Shown here: positions 20,161-27,909 of the stretch, piece by piece
Position numbering within the stretch: the stretch's first letter is position 1
Layout: every line of letters starts with the position of its first letter
NCBI GenBank assembly: GCA_022791835.1
Contig: JAAVZW010000012.1
Span: 1-36,198, forward strand
Direction: 5' to 3'
From: Clostridia bacterium
GTDB lineage: Bacteria; Bacillota; Clostridia; TANB77; CAG-508
DNA length: 36,198 bases
The notes under the pieces: generated by a model
Told to the model about the DNA's origin: nothing
The model's database searches: none
What the model saw: the letters and a program-made list of their open reading frames with translations, nothing else
Program-made: the position numbers and the translations under genes

Positions 20161-20447
20161 TATAAGCACCTCTCATATACAAATTTTTTCTTACGAAACA
20201 AATACTTAACTGCATAAAAGAAGAACTTATCAAAATTTTGCTCATTTATTTTCATAAAAGCACATAATAAGAAGAATAGTCCAAGAAGTCCGATAATTGA
20301 TAATTTTATGGCTACCATAAAAGGAATAATAAATATTACTAGGGTAGAGGCTATAAGCATTAAATATATGACTTGTCTTAAGCTTAAATATCCACCAAAA
20401 ATTTTTTCTTCTCGTTTGGTTTCATAAGGAATTTTAAATACTCTCAT
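20160..20447 (-). CDS. PrgI-like membrane protein
   Basis: A 95-aa protein of the PrgI/VirB3-like class: a short N-terminus MRVFKIPYETKREEKIFGGYLSL (cited in part), two adjacent membrane helices (VIYLMLIASTLVIFIIPF and LSIIGLLGLFFLLCAF) and a basic tail ending FRKKKFVYERCL. ATG at 20445-20447 is chosen over an upstream start for its GGAG site 9 nt before. It precedes the VirB4 module as usual; PrgI-type proteins are small channel subunits. Confidence 0.8.
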   Translation of the reverse strand: MRVFKIPYETKREEKIFGGYLSLRQVIYLMLIASTLVIFIIPFMVAIKLSIIGLLGLFFLLCAFMKINEQNFDKFFFYAVKYLFRKKKFVYERCL

Positions 20448-20463
20448 ATTTTTTTGCTCCTTT

Positions 20464-20834
20464 CTATCCACCTAATAAACTACCTGTACTATTTGTTGCA
20501 ATGTTGATAATGATTCCTGCAATTATAAGTGACGCACCAAGTATTACTCCGCCGACCGCATATCCAAGCAAGAGAACCAATCGACTCTGCTCTTTTTTGA
20601 GGATTATTTGCATTTGTTATCATTTTTAGTGCTGCAACAACAATACTTGCAAAGATTAGAATTCCACCGTAAAGGCATTGCAATCGAGGTTATAACCCTC
20701 TTAATATTTTCAGTTGCTGTTTGTACTTCAGCTGTGCCAATGCCACTGGCAAAAACTGTACTATTCATTGCAAGTGAAATTAGTGTAGTTGTTGCCATTG
20801 CTGACAACCTTTTTGTTTTTTTTATTAAATGCAT
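20464..20834 (-). CDS. VirB2/TrbC-like pilin with two CGG +1 sites
   Basis: A 122-aa small membrane protein with a signal peptide (ATTTLISLAMNSTVFA) and two hydrophobic helices, the VirB2/TrbC or Maff2-like layout. CGG 20667-20669 reads MPL-G-GILIFASIVVAAL and CGG 20552-20554 reads WICG-G-GVILGASLIIAG once the C is skipped; the length is then 369 nt, ending STGSLLGG. Without the shifts the second helix is lost. The ribosome site lies in the hairpin at 20846-20881. It is first of the VirB genes in the block. Confidence 0.85.
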
Positions 20835-20845
20835 AATTTTCAACT

Positions 20846-20881
20846 CCTTTTACAATTTTTTTGAAGGGCAATCATAGAAGG
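20846..20881 (-). promoter_or_regulatory. RBS-sequestering hairpin, GCCCTTCAAA loop (copy 3)
   Basis: On the minus strand CCTTCTATGATT pairs with AATTGTAAAAGG, with one mismatch and two G-U pairs, around the loop GCCCTTCAAAAA. The right arm contains AAAAGG of the pilin gene's AAAAGGAG ribosome site. Same loop as the copies at 8910 and 9243. Confidence 0.65.
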
Positions 20882-20882
20882 A

Positions 20883-21125
20883 CTATATTTTAAATTGTAC
20901 CAAGAAATAGGGGAGAGTGATGAAAAAAATATTCCCTAATAGTAATCCTAATACAATAATTAAAAACTTAGATTTTATTTTTTGAGACTTGATTAAACAG
21001 CTGAACATAAGCATAAGCAAAGAGAATATGAGCAATGATACGAGTGCAATAAGAATTGCTTTAAAACTTATAAAGTAAATATCAGACATCATACTTTCAA
21101 AATTATTCATATAATCATTTGCCAT
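20883..21125 (-). CDS. small membrane protein of the transfer block
   Basis: An 80-aa protein with two membrane helices (AILIALVSLLIFSLLMLMFS and FLIIVLGLLLGNIFFITLPY) separated by a short basic loop. AGGAG precedes the ATG. It lies between the HTH protein and the pilin gene, 4 nt from the former. Function unknown; a channel accessory subunit is plausible from position only. Confidence 0.65.
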   Translation of the reverse strand: MANDYMNNFESMMSDIYFISFKAILIALVSLLIFSLLMLMFSCLIKSQKIKSKFLIIVLGLLLGNIFFITLPYFLVQFKI

Positions 21126-21129
21126 ATAA

Positions 21130-21816
21130 TCAGCTCCTATATTTGTTAATAATTGACTTTCTAAAATAGCTTAGTTTATCTTCAGTACTATTTTCCTGTG
21201 CTAATATATATAAATTTAATAAAGAATCTCTACTCACTTTTGAGAGTAAAGATCCTAAATTACTGCTATATAAATCAAATAAAATATAGATAATTTCCTT
21301 TAGCATTTGTATCTTATCAGCTTGCATATATTTTAATATGTCTTGAGTATAAAGAAACTCTAGTCGTTCTAAAATTGAATAAAAATTATTTGAAATTTCA
21401 GGGTGTTTCTTTATAATTAAATTAAATAAATCATCTATATTATATTTTATATTATATTGTACTTTTTTATACATAGGGTATGTACTTTTAAATACATAGG
21501 GGTATGTATTTTTTTGTACATAGGGTGCATCTCTTATATAAATTCGACGTTCTTTTATTGCTCCATTTTCATTTTTGATTAGTTCAGTATCAATATAACC
21601 TAATTTTTCAAGATGAGATATCCACTGTGATACTGTATGATTAGTTACATTATACAGCTTAGCAAAGTATTTGTTACTTGCAAAACTATATCCAAATTTA
21701 TTTGTTAGAGATGTTATTTCACCATACATTAGCTTTTCAGATGCTTTCAGTTGTTCATCATATCTAATAGTAGCTGGAATAACAGAATAATAACTAATTT
21801 GATTTTCTTCATTCAA
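21130..21816 (-). CDS. helix-turn-helix replication/regulatory protein
   Basis: About 228 aa. The N-terminal domain (YYSVIPATIRYDEQLKASEK ... ASNKYFAKLYNVTNHTVSQWISHLEKLGYI, in part) is the helix-turn-helix unit found at the start of replication-initiator or primosome-like proteins of Bacillota plasmids and elements. The C-terminal part is helical. A TTG start at 21814-21816 is preferred, with AAGGAGG 6 nt upstream, over an ATG 33 nt earlier that lies before that ribosome site. It is the first gene of the minus-strand block, so it may control or prime element replication. Confidence 0.7.
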   Translation of the reverse strand: MNEENQISYYSVIPATIRYDEQLKASEKLMYGEITSLTNKFGYSFASNKYFAKLYNVTNHTVSQWISHLEKLGYIDTELIKNENGAIKERRIYIRDAPYVQKNTYPYVFKSTYPMYKKVQYNIKYNIDDLFNLIIKKHPEISNNFYSILERLEFLYTQDILKYMQADKIQMLKEIIYILFDLYSSNLGSLLSKVSRDSLLNLYILAQENSTEDKLSYFRKSIINKYRS

Positions 21817-22158
21817 AATAAACCTCCTTACTCTTCTATTCCTTGACATAGAAGATTATCTGTTGTAAAATCTTATTAAGAACATTAAAAACAAAATAAA
21901 AATACACACAATCAGTGTTGTAATGTTAACACTTATTATGATGGAGGGAGACATTCTAATACAATGTATAGTTGGTGATTAGATACTTGCTTTTTATTTC
22001 TCTACCAAAACTCTACCAAAATGTAAATTTCTTTGAAATTTTAAAATTGTTTTAGTAGACTGATTTTTTTGATTTCAACTTCTAAAGCACTTGAATTTCA
22101 AGTGATATAAAGTTAATTGCAAATCAAAATGAACCTTAGTAGGGAAATAGAACCAAAT
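21817..22158. other. gene-free element end, with direct repeat and palindrome
   Basis: No complete gene. It carries a tandem direct repeat CTCTACCAAAA (22000-22010 and 22011-22021) and a palindrome CACTTGAA-T-TTCAAGTG (22088-22104), close to the tRNA fragment at 22159. The plus frame over the repeat reads SLPKLYQNVNFFEILKLF and stops, which could be the last residues of a lost integrase; this is weak. The features fit the end of an integrated element. Confidence 0.35.
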
Positions 22159-22204
<46 letters not shown>

Positions 22205-22235
22205 AAACAACCTTATACGAACCATGTATAGGTTA

Positions 22236-22268
22236 GACGTTACAATTTCGAGGTTGTGACGTCTTTTT
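22236..22268 (+). terminator. tRNA-type rho-independent terminator
   Basis: GACGTTACAA (22236-22245) pairs with TTGTGACGTC (22254-22263) with one G-U pair, followed by TTTTT. It lies 31 nt after the CCA of the tRNA fragment and probably is the original terminator of that tRNA gene. Confidence 0.75.
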
Positions 22269-22316
22269 GTTTGTAAAAATTTAATGATAATTTTTAAAGA
22301 GGGGAACAATATCAAT

Positions 22317-22721
22317 ATGAATAATATAGATTTAATGAATTATTGGATAGAAAGTAGCGATGAAGATTATGACGCAATGAAAGTTTTATTTGATAATCAC
22401 AAAAATGCTTGGTGCTTATTTATAGGCCATTTAGTAATAGAAAAACTTTTAAAGGCACTTTACGCAAAGAAAAATAAAAATGCTCCACATGCTCCTAAAG
22501 TGCACGATCTACTTTATTTATCGGACAAGGTAGAATTAGACTTAACAGAAAATCAAGAAAGATTATTAAGTATAATAACAAAGTTTAATATAAATGCTAG
22601 ATATGATGATTATAAAAAAGAATTTCAAAATAAATGTACAAATGAATATACATTAGAGCAAATTCAAAACATAGAGGAGGTTCGAACATGGCTAAAAAAT
22701 CTATTAGCAACAAATCAATAA
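22317..22721 (+). CDS. HEPN domain toxin of a HEPN/MNT pair
   Basis: A 134-aa HEPN protein, an RNase-fold toxin that is kept inactive by the MNT partner. It shows the long helices of the family (WIESSDEDYDAMKVLFDN, HLVIEKLLKALYAKK) and the INARYDDYKKEF segment that corresponds to the active region of such proteins. The ATG at 22317-22319 follows a purine-rich GAGGGG site; an earlier in-frame ATG at 22284 lacks one. It overlaps the MNT gene by 34 nt. Confidence 0.85.
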   Translation: MNNIDLMNYWIESSDEDYDAMKVLFDNHKNAWCLFIGHLVIEKLLKALYAKKNKNAPHAPKVHDLLYLSDKVELDLTENQERLLSIITKFNINARYDDYKKEFQNKCTNEYTLEQIQNIEEVRTWLKNLLATNQ

Positions 22722-23014
22722 TGAAAATTGTACAAAAATATGTAGATAAAATACTTGAAAACTACGATGTTGAAGCTATTATTTTATTTGGTTCTTATGC
22801 AAAAGGTACTGAACATGAATATAGCGATATTGATATTGCCGTTGTTACAGATGATATTGAAAATGACATATTTGATGAAGAAGTAAAATTAATGATATTA
22901 AGACGAGGAATTGATTATAGAATAGAACCACATATTATTAGAATTAAAGATTATAAAGAAAAAAATGACCCTTTTATTCAAGAAGTAGTTGATACAGGAA
23001 TAAAAGTTGCTTGA
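22688..23014 (+). CDS. MNT nucleotidyltransferase antitoxin
   Basis: A 108-aa minimal nucleotidyltransferase. The signature LFGSYAKGTEHEYSDIDIAVV gives the GS-x10-DxD active site (cited in part), and a third acidic residue is likely further on. In characterised pairs the MNT protein silences the HEPN toxin by adding nucleotides to it. GAGGAGG precedes the ATG and the reading frame overlaps the HEPN gene, so the two are co-translated. It lies right after the tRNA attachment site, in an accessory island. Confidence 0.9.
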   Translation: MAKKSISNKSIMKIVQKYVDKILENYDVEAIILFGSYAKGTEHEYSDIDIAVVTDDIENDIFDEEVKLMILRRGIDYRIEPHIIRIKDYKEKNDPFIQEVVDTGIKVA

Positions 23015-23030
23015 CTATATTTTAAGAAAA

Positions 23031-23066
23031 AGGAAGAATTCAAATACAGAATCCTTCCTCTTTTTT
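23031..23066 (+). terminator. terminator of the HEPN/MNT operon
   Basis: AGGAAGAATTC (23031-23041) pairs with GAATCCTTCCT (23049-23059) with one mismatch, followed by TTTTTT at 23061-23066. Confidence 0.8.
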
Positions 23067-23092
23067 ACTCTTTAAAACCATGGGAGTTCTAA

Positions 23093-23308
23093 TTAATGCT
23101 CAGAATTCGTCCTTCCTTCTGAACATTCAGAGCAAAGTTCAGCTCTCTTGAGTAGCTTTTCCATTGTGCTTTCTTTTGAAAATAGTTTACCACATACTAC
23201 ATATGTTTTTATTTTTGTGGTTCCACGAATCCTATCCGGTTCATGATGTTTTTTTACTATGTTCTGTTTGACTTGCGCATTTTCAAACCGCCTAATTCTA
23301 CTATTCAT
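23093..23308 (-). CDS. small zinc-ribbon-like protein with in-frame CGG
   Basis: A 71-aa basic protein beginning MNSRIRRFENAQ after a good GGAGAG site 5 nt upstream. It contains CGKLF and a later CSEC pair, resembling a small zinc ribbon, and an Arg/Lys-rich N-terminus. Codon 7 is CGG (23288-23290). A +1 shift there would stop the protein after nine more codons, so the long frame requires CGG as arginine. It therefore conflicts with the pattern seen in the ten reconstructed genes. It may be a recently acquired or non-functional gene. Function unknown. Confidence 0.45.
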   Translation of the reverse strand: MNSRIRRFENAQVKQNIVKKHHEPDRIRGTTKIKTYVVCGKLFSKESTMEKLLKRAELCSECSEGRTNSEH

Positions 23309-23608
23309 AAGAACTCTCCTTTCAAAGTCTTAGATATATAATTGCAAAATAAGATTACAAATACATTTTCAAATAATACTTTCAAGTAACTATTAATACT
23401 ATATCATATATTTACATAAATTTCAAGTTGAAATTTGTAGCTTTACAAAAAGCCAAAGTTCGTATTTGCAAAGCCTAGGTTCACCAAACATGGTCTTATA
23501 CGAACCTGTAGTATTGTATAATGATGTAAGCAATTAATCTTTATCAGTATGTGATACTGATAAGGAATTTTTTTGTATGTTCCTATTTATTTTATTAAAT
23601 TTGATATT
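23309..23608. other. gene-free stretch with degenerate tRNA-end copy and terminator
   Basis: No gene seen. At 23474-23508, CCTAGGTTCACCAAACATGG followed by TCTTATACGAACC resembles the acceptor end plus downstream flank of the tRNA fragment at 22190-22222. A hairpin TTATCAGTAT (23541-23550)/ATACTGATAA (23554-23563), followed by a T run, then forms a terminator, the same order as at the first copy. The accessory island 22205-23470 is thus bracketed by related sequences. Confidence 0.4.
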
Positions 23609-24010
23609 TTATGTCTTAGTCATGATTGTGGCAATAATTCCGAATATGATTACTGTAAGTAAAATTCCCATCCATAAAATAAAGCCTATTTTTCTAATTC
23701 TGTTAAATTTTTTAATTTCTATATAATCTTGCTCATCATTAATATCTTTTAATTCTTCAATATTATCTTTTTTTATAGATTTCGGATTTTGAAACTCTTC
23801 TATATATTTTTTTACTGTTTTTTCATATTTTTGAGGCACAAATATATTAAGCCTTTTTTTGTACTTAGAGACTTTCAAACCTACCCAATACTCTTCTATT
23901 TCATTATTATATGGTATTTTATTATCTATTAGTAATTGTTCTAACCATATAGGTTCATTTGTTTCTACGTAATCATGAGCCTTGTATACTTTAATCCAAT
24001 TTTCTTCCAT
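23609..24010 (-). CDS. DUF2007-like protein with C-terminal membrane helix
   Basis: A 133-aa protein. The N-terminal half (WIKVYKAHDYVETNEPIWLEQLLIDNKIPYN, in part) resembles the small DUF2007-type putative signal-transducing domain, which reads V-Y-x-A then a helix and a domain swap strand. A charged linker leads to one membrane helix (IGFILWMGILLTVIIFGIIA) at the C-terminus. CGG in IFGIIA straddles codons. Function unknown. Confidence 0.6.
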   Translation of the reverse strand: MEENWIKVYKAHDYVETNEPIWLEQLLIDNKIPYNNEIEEYWVGLKVSKYKKRLNIFVPQKYEKTVKKYIEEFQNPKSIKKDNIEELKDINDEQDYIEIKKFNRIRKIGFILWMGILLTVIIFGIIATIMTKT

Positions 24011-24056
24011 ATCATATCCTTCAATAATTTATTATATTATATTATTTAAATTACCC

Positions 24057-24224
24057 CTATAAAGATTCCGTCAATAAAAAATCTTTTAATTTAATATGTT
24101 TTACTGTACTTGTAGAATAATCTATATCATTATAAGTAATAAGAATCTTTTGAGACAAATTATCCATATTAGCAAATGCAGAAAATTCACGAACTGAATT
24201 TATATAATGTTCTCTATAAATCAT
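24057..24224 (-). pseudogene. C-terminal remnant of an ATP-binding (DUF4143-type) protein
   Basis: A 55-aa open frame, MIYREHYINSVREFSAF ... KILITYNDIDYST ... IKLKDFLLTESL, with no ribosome site. The ending resembles the last strand and helix of the large AAA/DUF4143 ATPases common in gut Clostridia, where residues like LITYD and a final IK(V/L)xx(F/W)L occur. The rest of the gene is absent, so it is probably a decay product. Low certainty on the family. Confidence 0.35.
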
Positions 24225-24539
24225 TATTTACCTCTAATACTATTATACTGAAACATTTTCAACTTGTCAAAAAATATTTCAATTATACTGAAAGTTTTTT
24301 TGCTTTTTGAAAATATTTCAGTTTGAATTATATTTTATAGTATTTTTGCATTTATAAAATTGTTTGAATAAAATGCTCTTTTTCACTTTAGATTGTTTTT
24401 ATATTGCAAATGATAACATTTTTGGTTATAATAACAACATATCAATAATATATTAAAATTTTGTATAATAACATACGAGGTTGCAAAGAATCTAATGGTA
24501 CATTAGCCGTATTTTATATTGGACGAAATGGAGGATAAT
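24225..24539. other. gene-free AT-rich region with ACTGAAA repeats
   Basis: No gene seen. Several copies of ACTGAAA or its complement TTTCAGT occur between 24247 and 24325, partly as inverted pairs around AATATTTC. They could be operator remnants of the lost gene whose tail is at 24057-24224. The right part should contain the promoter of the NUDIX gene. Confidence 0.35.
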
Positions 24540-24963
24540 ATGGAACAATATATAAAAGTAGGAATTGGAATAATGATTTTAGACGGAAACAAAATATTAT
24601 TAGGACATAGAAATAAAAATAAAAAAGACACAGGAGGCATACACGAAGTAGATTGTTGGACTGTGCCAGGAGGAAAACAAGAATATAATGAGACATTTTT
24701 TGAAGGTGCAAAACGTGAGGTAAAAGAAGAAACTAACCTAGACATAGAAGAATTAGAACTATTTAATGTGGCAGACGACTTTCGGACCAGATAGACATTA
24801 TATAACATTACATATAATTGCAAAAAAATATAGTGGAGATTTAAAAATCATGGAGCCGGAAAAAGAGGATGAATGGAAATGGTTTGATTTAGACAATTTA
24901 CCTAATAATCTGTATTCACCATCAAAACAATTTATAGAAACTTATTTAAAAAGAAAAAAGTAA
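24540..24963 (+). CDS. NUDIX hydrolase with one CGG +1 site
   Basis: A 140-aa NUDIX pyrophosphohydrolase acting on a nucleotide-type substrate. The Nudix box is PGGKQEYNETFFEGAKREV plus KEETNLDI, with Asn where Gly is usual after EET. The ATG at 24540-24542 has GGAGG 5 nt upstream. The frame breaks at CGG 24783-24785; skipping the C reads VADDF-G-PDRHYITLHII and continues to EWKWFDLDNLP, typical of the family's C-terminal half. 424-1 = 423 nt. This site lies outside the conjugative element and on the other strand, so the recoding is not confined to the element. Confidence 0.88.
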
Positions 24964-24979
24964 ATACTTAAAATATAAT

Positions 24980-25001
24980 GGAAACCACAAAGGTGGTTTC
25001 C
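24980..25001. terminator. bidirectional terminator between NUDIX and amidase genes
   Basis: GGAAACCAC (24980-24988) and GTGGTTTCC (24993-25001) form a perfect 9-bp stem with a 4-nt loop between convergent genes. It touches the stop codon of the amidase gene. Confidence 0.65.
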
Positions 25002-25492
25002 TAATTATCTATATGAATACATCTATAATCATAATAATTATAATCTGATAGTCTTTTTCCAAAAGTATCAAAAGAATGTGCAGAAATCAATGTTCCATCT
25101 TCGTTTTTAGAATTTTGTATTACAACAAGACTATGTGAAAATTTAGTTCCATCAAGATTTAATTGAATAATATCTCCTATTTCTAATTTATCAATTGTAG
25201 TTATTTTACCATGGGGCCCAACTCCATTATTAGATATTAAAAATTTATACAAAAACTCTACACCAGTCCAAGAAGGAGACTTATCATTGCCATTAATATA
25301 ATACCAACCATTATTCCTATTGTAATTCATTTGGTTAATACCTGCAAAAATGCATTGAGAAATGAAATTAGTACAATCTCCACCAATCAAATCATAATTA
25401 TAATACTTAGGATTTCTACCATAAGCCCACTTTTTAGCATACTCATATACCATTTGTCTATCATAATTTCCTCTACTCATATCACAATCCAT
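25001..25492 (-). CDS. amidase-domain (Amidase_6/NlpC-like) protein
   Basis: A 163-aa protein with the layout of the amidase_6 family: YDRQMVYEYAKKWAYGRNP, then DCTNFISQCIFAGI with the likely catalytic cysteine in DCTNF, WTGVEF, and FSHSLVVI with the likely histidine. No signal peptide is present, unlike most wall-acting members, so it may act inside the cell or be exported another way. It is convergent with the NUDIX gene. No in-frame CGG. Confidence 0.85.
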   Translation of the reverse strand: MDCDMSRGNYDRQMVYEYAKKWAYGRNPKYYNYDLIGGDCTNFISQCIFAGINQMNYNRNNGWYYINGNDKSPSWTGVEFLYKFLISNNGVGPHGKITTIDKLEIGDIIQLNLDGTKFSHSLVVIQNSKNEDGTLISAHSFDTFGKRLSDYNYYDYRCIHIDN

Positions 25493-25572
25493 TCCTTCTC
25501 TTTGTTATTATAATATTGTATTCGTATTTACTAGATTGTGATAATTTAAATAAAAATTATCTATAAATTACT

Positions 25573-26721
25573 TCAATTCTTTTCGAATCTGTTAATCTTA
25601 AAACATATAGTAATAGTTGCAAATATAGACAAAACAAATATAATTTTAAACACTTCTACACCTATAAACCTTGCTAATACAGACAAAAGGGTAAATGTAA
25701 TAATTTCAGTAAAACAAAGAGCCATTTGTCCAACAGTTGACAAAAAAGCATTATCTCCATCTGTTTGAACCATTATATTTTGAATAGAAGTCTGTACAGT
25801 AGTTTCATAAACTTTTGCTAGATTATCATTTAAAGTTTTATTAAGAGAAATTGTAACTTTGCTCTTAGCAACTAAAAATATAGATGTTATCATTAACTTA
25901 AGAATTGAAATAATATTATTAGCCTTCTTCACATTTCTGTCTGTAATAATACCAGTTATAAAAACAGGAATAACTTGTATTATTATAGAAACTATTACTA
26001 CAATACTAAATAGCTTGAAATCAGCAATAGCAATATAAACATATAGAGGTAAAAATAATCTCTCTATTATGTGAAAAGTCCTTAAACTATATATGGTCTT
26101 AAAAATACTTTTGGTATTTATAATATAACGCAAACTATCTTTAAAAGCAGAACTACTTTCCATTTGAGGCTTATAACTAATAAAATAAGTAAATAAACAA
26201 TCCAATGCAAAAAATACAATAATCATAATATAAATAGGATTATCATTTTCAGTCAATACACTCCAGGCCACGATAATACTTGCAAATGTTTCTGCTAAAA
26301 TTTTTATTATATTTACAATACTATTATACTTACCCCTGTGCTCCCTCAAAACATATTTACTTACAATAGTATCTCCAATAGGATTAGACAAAGCACCAGA
26401 AAGGCTCATTACAATAACCAATAAAACAAGATTACTGTAATTTCCTGATAAAACTATATATGAAGTAGTAATACGCAAAATATTTGCAAGAATAGAGCAT
26501 GAAACAATACCATATTTTCTTGAAACAGTTATAAATAATGGAGACAATAAGCCCATTAATCCAAACCTTAATCCATAAACTAATAATATCATATAAATAT
26601 GCATACCATTTTTATACAACATTACAGTACCAAATATGGATACAAACGAATTTGCAATAGTATAACAAAAGTTAAGTAGATATAAGTATAGATATTCTTT
26701 TGTATAAAAATATTCTTTCAT
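25573..26721 (-). CDS. MFS-type membrane transporter
   Basis: A 382-aa protein with about ten to twelve membrane helices and MFS-like signatures: an N-terminal helix pair, LLSPLFITVSRKYG in the loop between helices 2 and 3, and ITGIITDRNVKKAN after the middle loop, equivalent to the second-half repeat. Substrate unknown. AAGGAG precedes the ATG. It is divergent from the ABC cluster. No CGG anywhere in the coding strand. Confidence 0.75.
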   Translation of the reverse strand: MKEYFYTKEYLYLYLLNFCYTIANSFVSIFGTVMLYKNGMHIYMILLVYGLRFGLMGLLSPLFITVSRKYGIVSCSILANILRITTSYIVLSGNYSNLVLLVIVMSLSGALSNPIGDTIVSKYVLREHRGKYNSIVNIIKILAETFASIIVAWSVLTENDNPIYIMIIVFFALDCLFTYFISYKPQMESSSAFKDSLRYIINTKSIFKTIYSLRTFHIIERLFLPLYVYIAIADFKLFSIVVIVSIIIQVIPVFITGIITDRNVKKANNIISILKLMITSIFLVAKSKVTISLNKTLNDNLAKVYETTVQTSIQNIMVQTDGDNAFLSTVGQMALCFTEIITFTLLSVLARFIGVEVFKIIFVLSIFATITICFKINRFEKN

Positions 26722-26877
26722 TTTTGAAAATTACTCCTTAATATATTTCCACAACTATTTCTACATCTCAATAAATCAAACTAATTTTAACATAACCAGT
26801 AAAAAAAAGCAAACCCAATCAAACAATTCTCGAAAGTGCTATTTCCGTAAAGTAATTGTGAATTTTATGTGAAAATG

Positions 26878-26906
26878 TTGCAATTATTTTTCTTAAATGA
26901 TAATAT
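26878..26906 (+). promoter_or_regulatory. sigma-A type promoter of the ABC cluster
   Basis: TTGCAA (26878-26883), a 17-nt spacer and TAATAT (26901-26906) match the housekeeping promoter. Transcription would start near 26913, upstream of the ribosome site and the GTG at 26947, which supports that start over the ATG at 26869. Confidence 0.6.
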
Positions 26907-26946
26907 TATTATGATTTTATTAATATTTAAGATAGGAGGAAAAGCT

Positions 26947-27909
26947 GTGATTAAGGTAGAAAAAGTTACGAAGGACTACGGCGGACATGTTGCAGTCAAT
27001 GATATCAGCTTTGAAATTAAAGATGGAGAAATCGTAGGATTTTTAGGACCAAATGGAGCAGGAAAAACTAGCACAATGAATATGATAACAGGATTTATAG
27101 AAGCAACGTCAGGTAAAATCGAGGTAAATGGATATGACATAAGCAAGAAATCAAAAAAAGCCAAAAGAGAAATAGGATATATGCCAGAAACCACACCACT
27201 TTATAACGAATTAACTCCAAAAGAATTCATAAACTACATGGCAGAACTAAAAGGAGTTGGCAAAAAAGAAAGAAAAGAAGAAGTAGAAAGAATTCTAAAA
27301 GCAGTAAACATAGAAGATGTACAAAATAAACTAATTAGAAATTTATCAAGAGGATATAGACAACGTGTAAGCTTAGCAGGAGCACTTGTCGGAAATCCAA
27401 AAGTGCTTATCTTAGACGAACCAACAGTAGGACTAGACCCAAAACAAGTAATACAAATAAGAAATCTAATAAAATCACTAGGAAAAGACCACACAGTAAT
27501 ATTAAGCTCACACATACTATCTGAAATAAGCCAAATTTGCGAAAAAGTAATAATAATAAATAAAGGAAATCTAGTAGCAATAGACACACCAGAGAATTTA
27601 GAAAACAAAGTAAAATCAGAAAATGTGCTATTAGTTACAGTAGAAGATCCAGACGAGAAAATAGAAGAAATAGTTAAAACTATGAATAATGTAAAAACAT
27701 TAAAACAAATAAAAGAATTACCAGACGGAACAAAAGAATACAGCATAGTGGCAAAAGAAAATAAAGATATTAGAAAAGAAATATTTGAAGTATTCGCAAA
27801 AAACGGAATAACAATATTCGAACTAAAAAAATCAGAAGCAACACTTGAAGAAGCATTTATAAGTTTAATAGACAAGCAAAACGAAAATAAAAAAGGAGGG
27901 GATAAATAA
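26947..27909 (+). CDS. ABC transporter ATPase, GldA/CcmA-like
   Basis: A 320-aa ATP-binding subunit. Walker A GPNGAGKTS, signature LSRGYRQRV, Walker B VLILDEPTVGLDP and the switch histidine in LSSHIL are all present; a C-terminal extension (LLVTVEDPDEKIEEIV...) is common in gliding-type GldA. The GTG start at 26947 has AGGAGG upstream. The stop overlaps the permease start (TAATG). Together with the next two genes it forms a GldA/F/G-type export system whose substrate in Clostridia is not known. Confidence 0.92.
   Translation: MIKVEKVTKDYGGHVAVNDISFEIKDGEIVGFLGPNGAGKTSTMNMITGFIEATSGKIEVNGYDISKKSKKAKREIGYMPETTPLYNELTPKEFINYMAELKGVGKKERKEEVERILKAVNIEDVQNKLIRNLSRGYRQRVSLAGALVGNPKVLILDEPTVGLDPKQVIQIRNLIKSLGKDHTVILSSHILSEISQICEKVIIINKGNLVAIDTPENLENKVKSENVLLVTVEDPDEKIEEIVKTMNNVKTLKQIKELPDGTKEYSIVAKENKDIRKEIFEVFAKNGITIFELKKSEATLEEAFISLIDKQNENKKGGDK

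Noticed and set aside
8910-20881. The three GCCCTTCAAA hairpins as terminators
   Set aside because: They lack a T run after the stem, and the right arm is the ribosome site of the following gene.
24503-24823. Minus-strand open frames over the NUDIX gene, and similar long antisense frames over the ABC cluster
   Set aside because: They are shadows created by the AT-rich codon usage of the real plus-strand genes and have no ribosome sites or recognisable domains.
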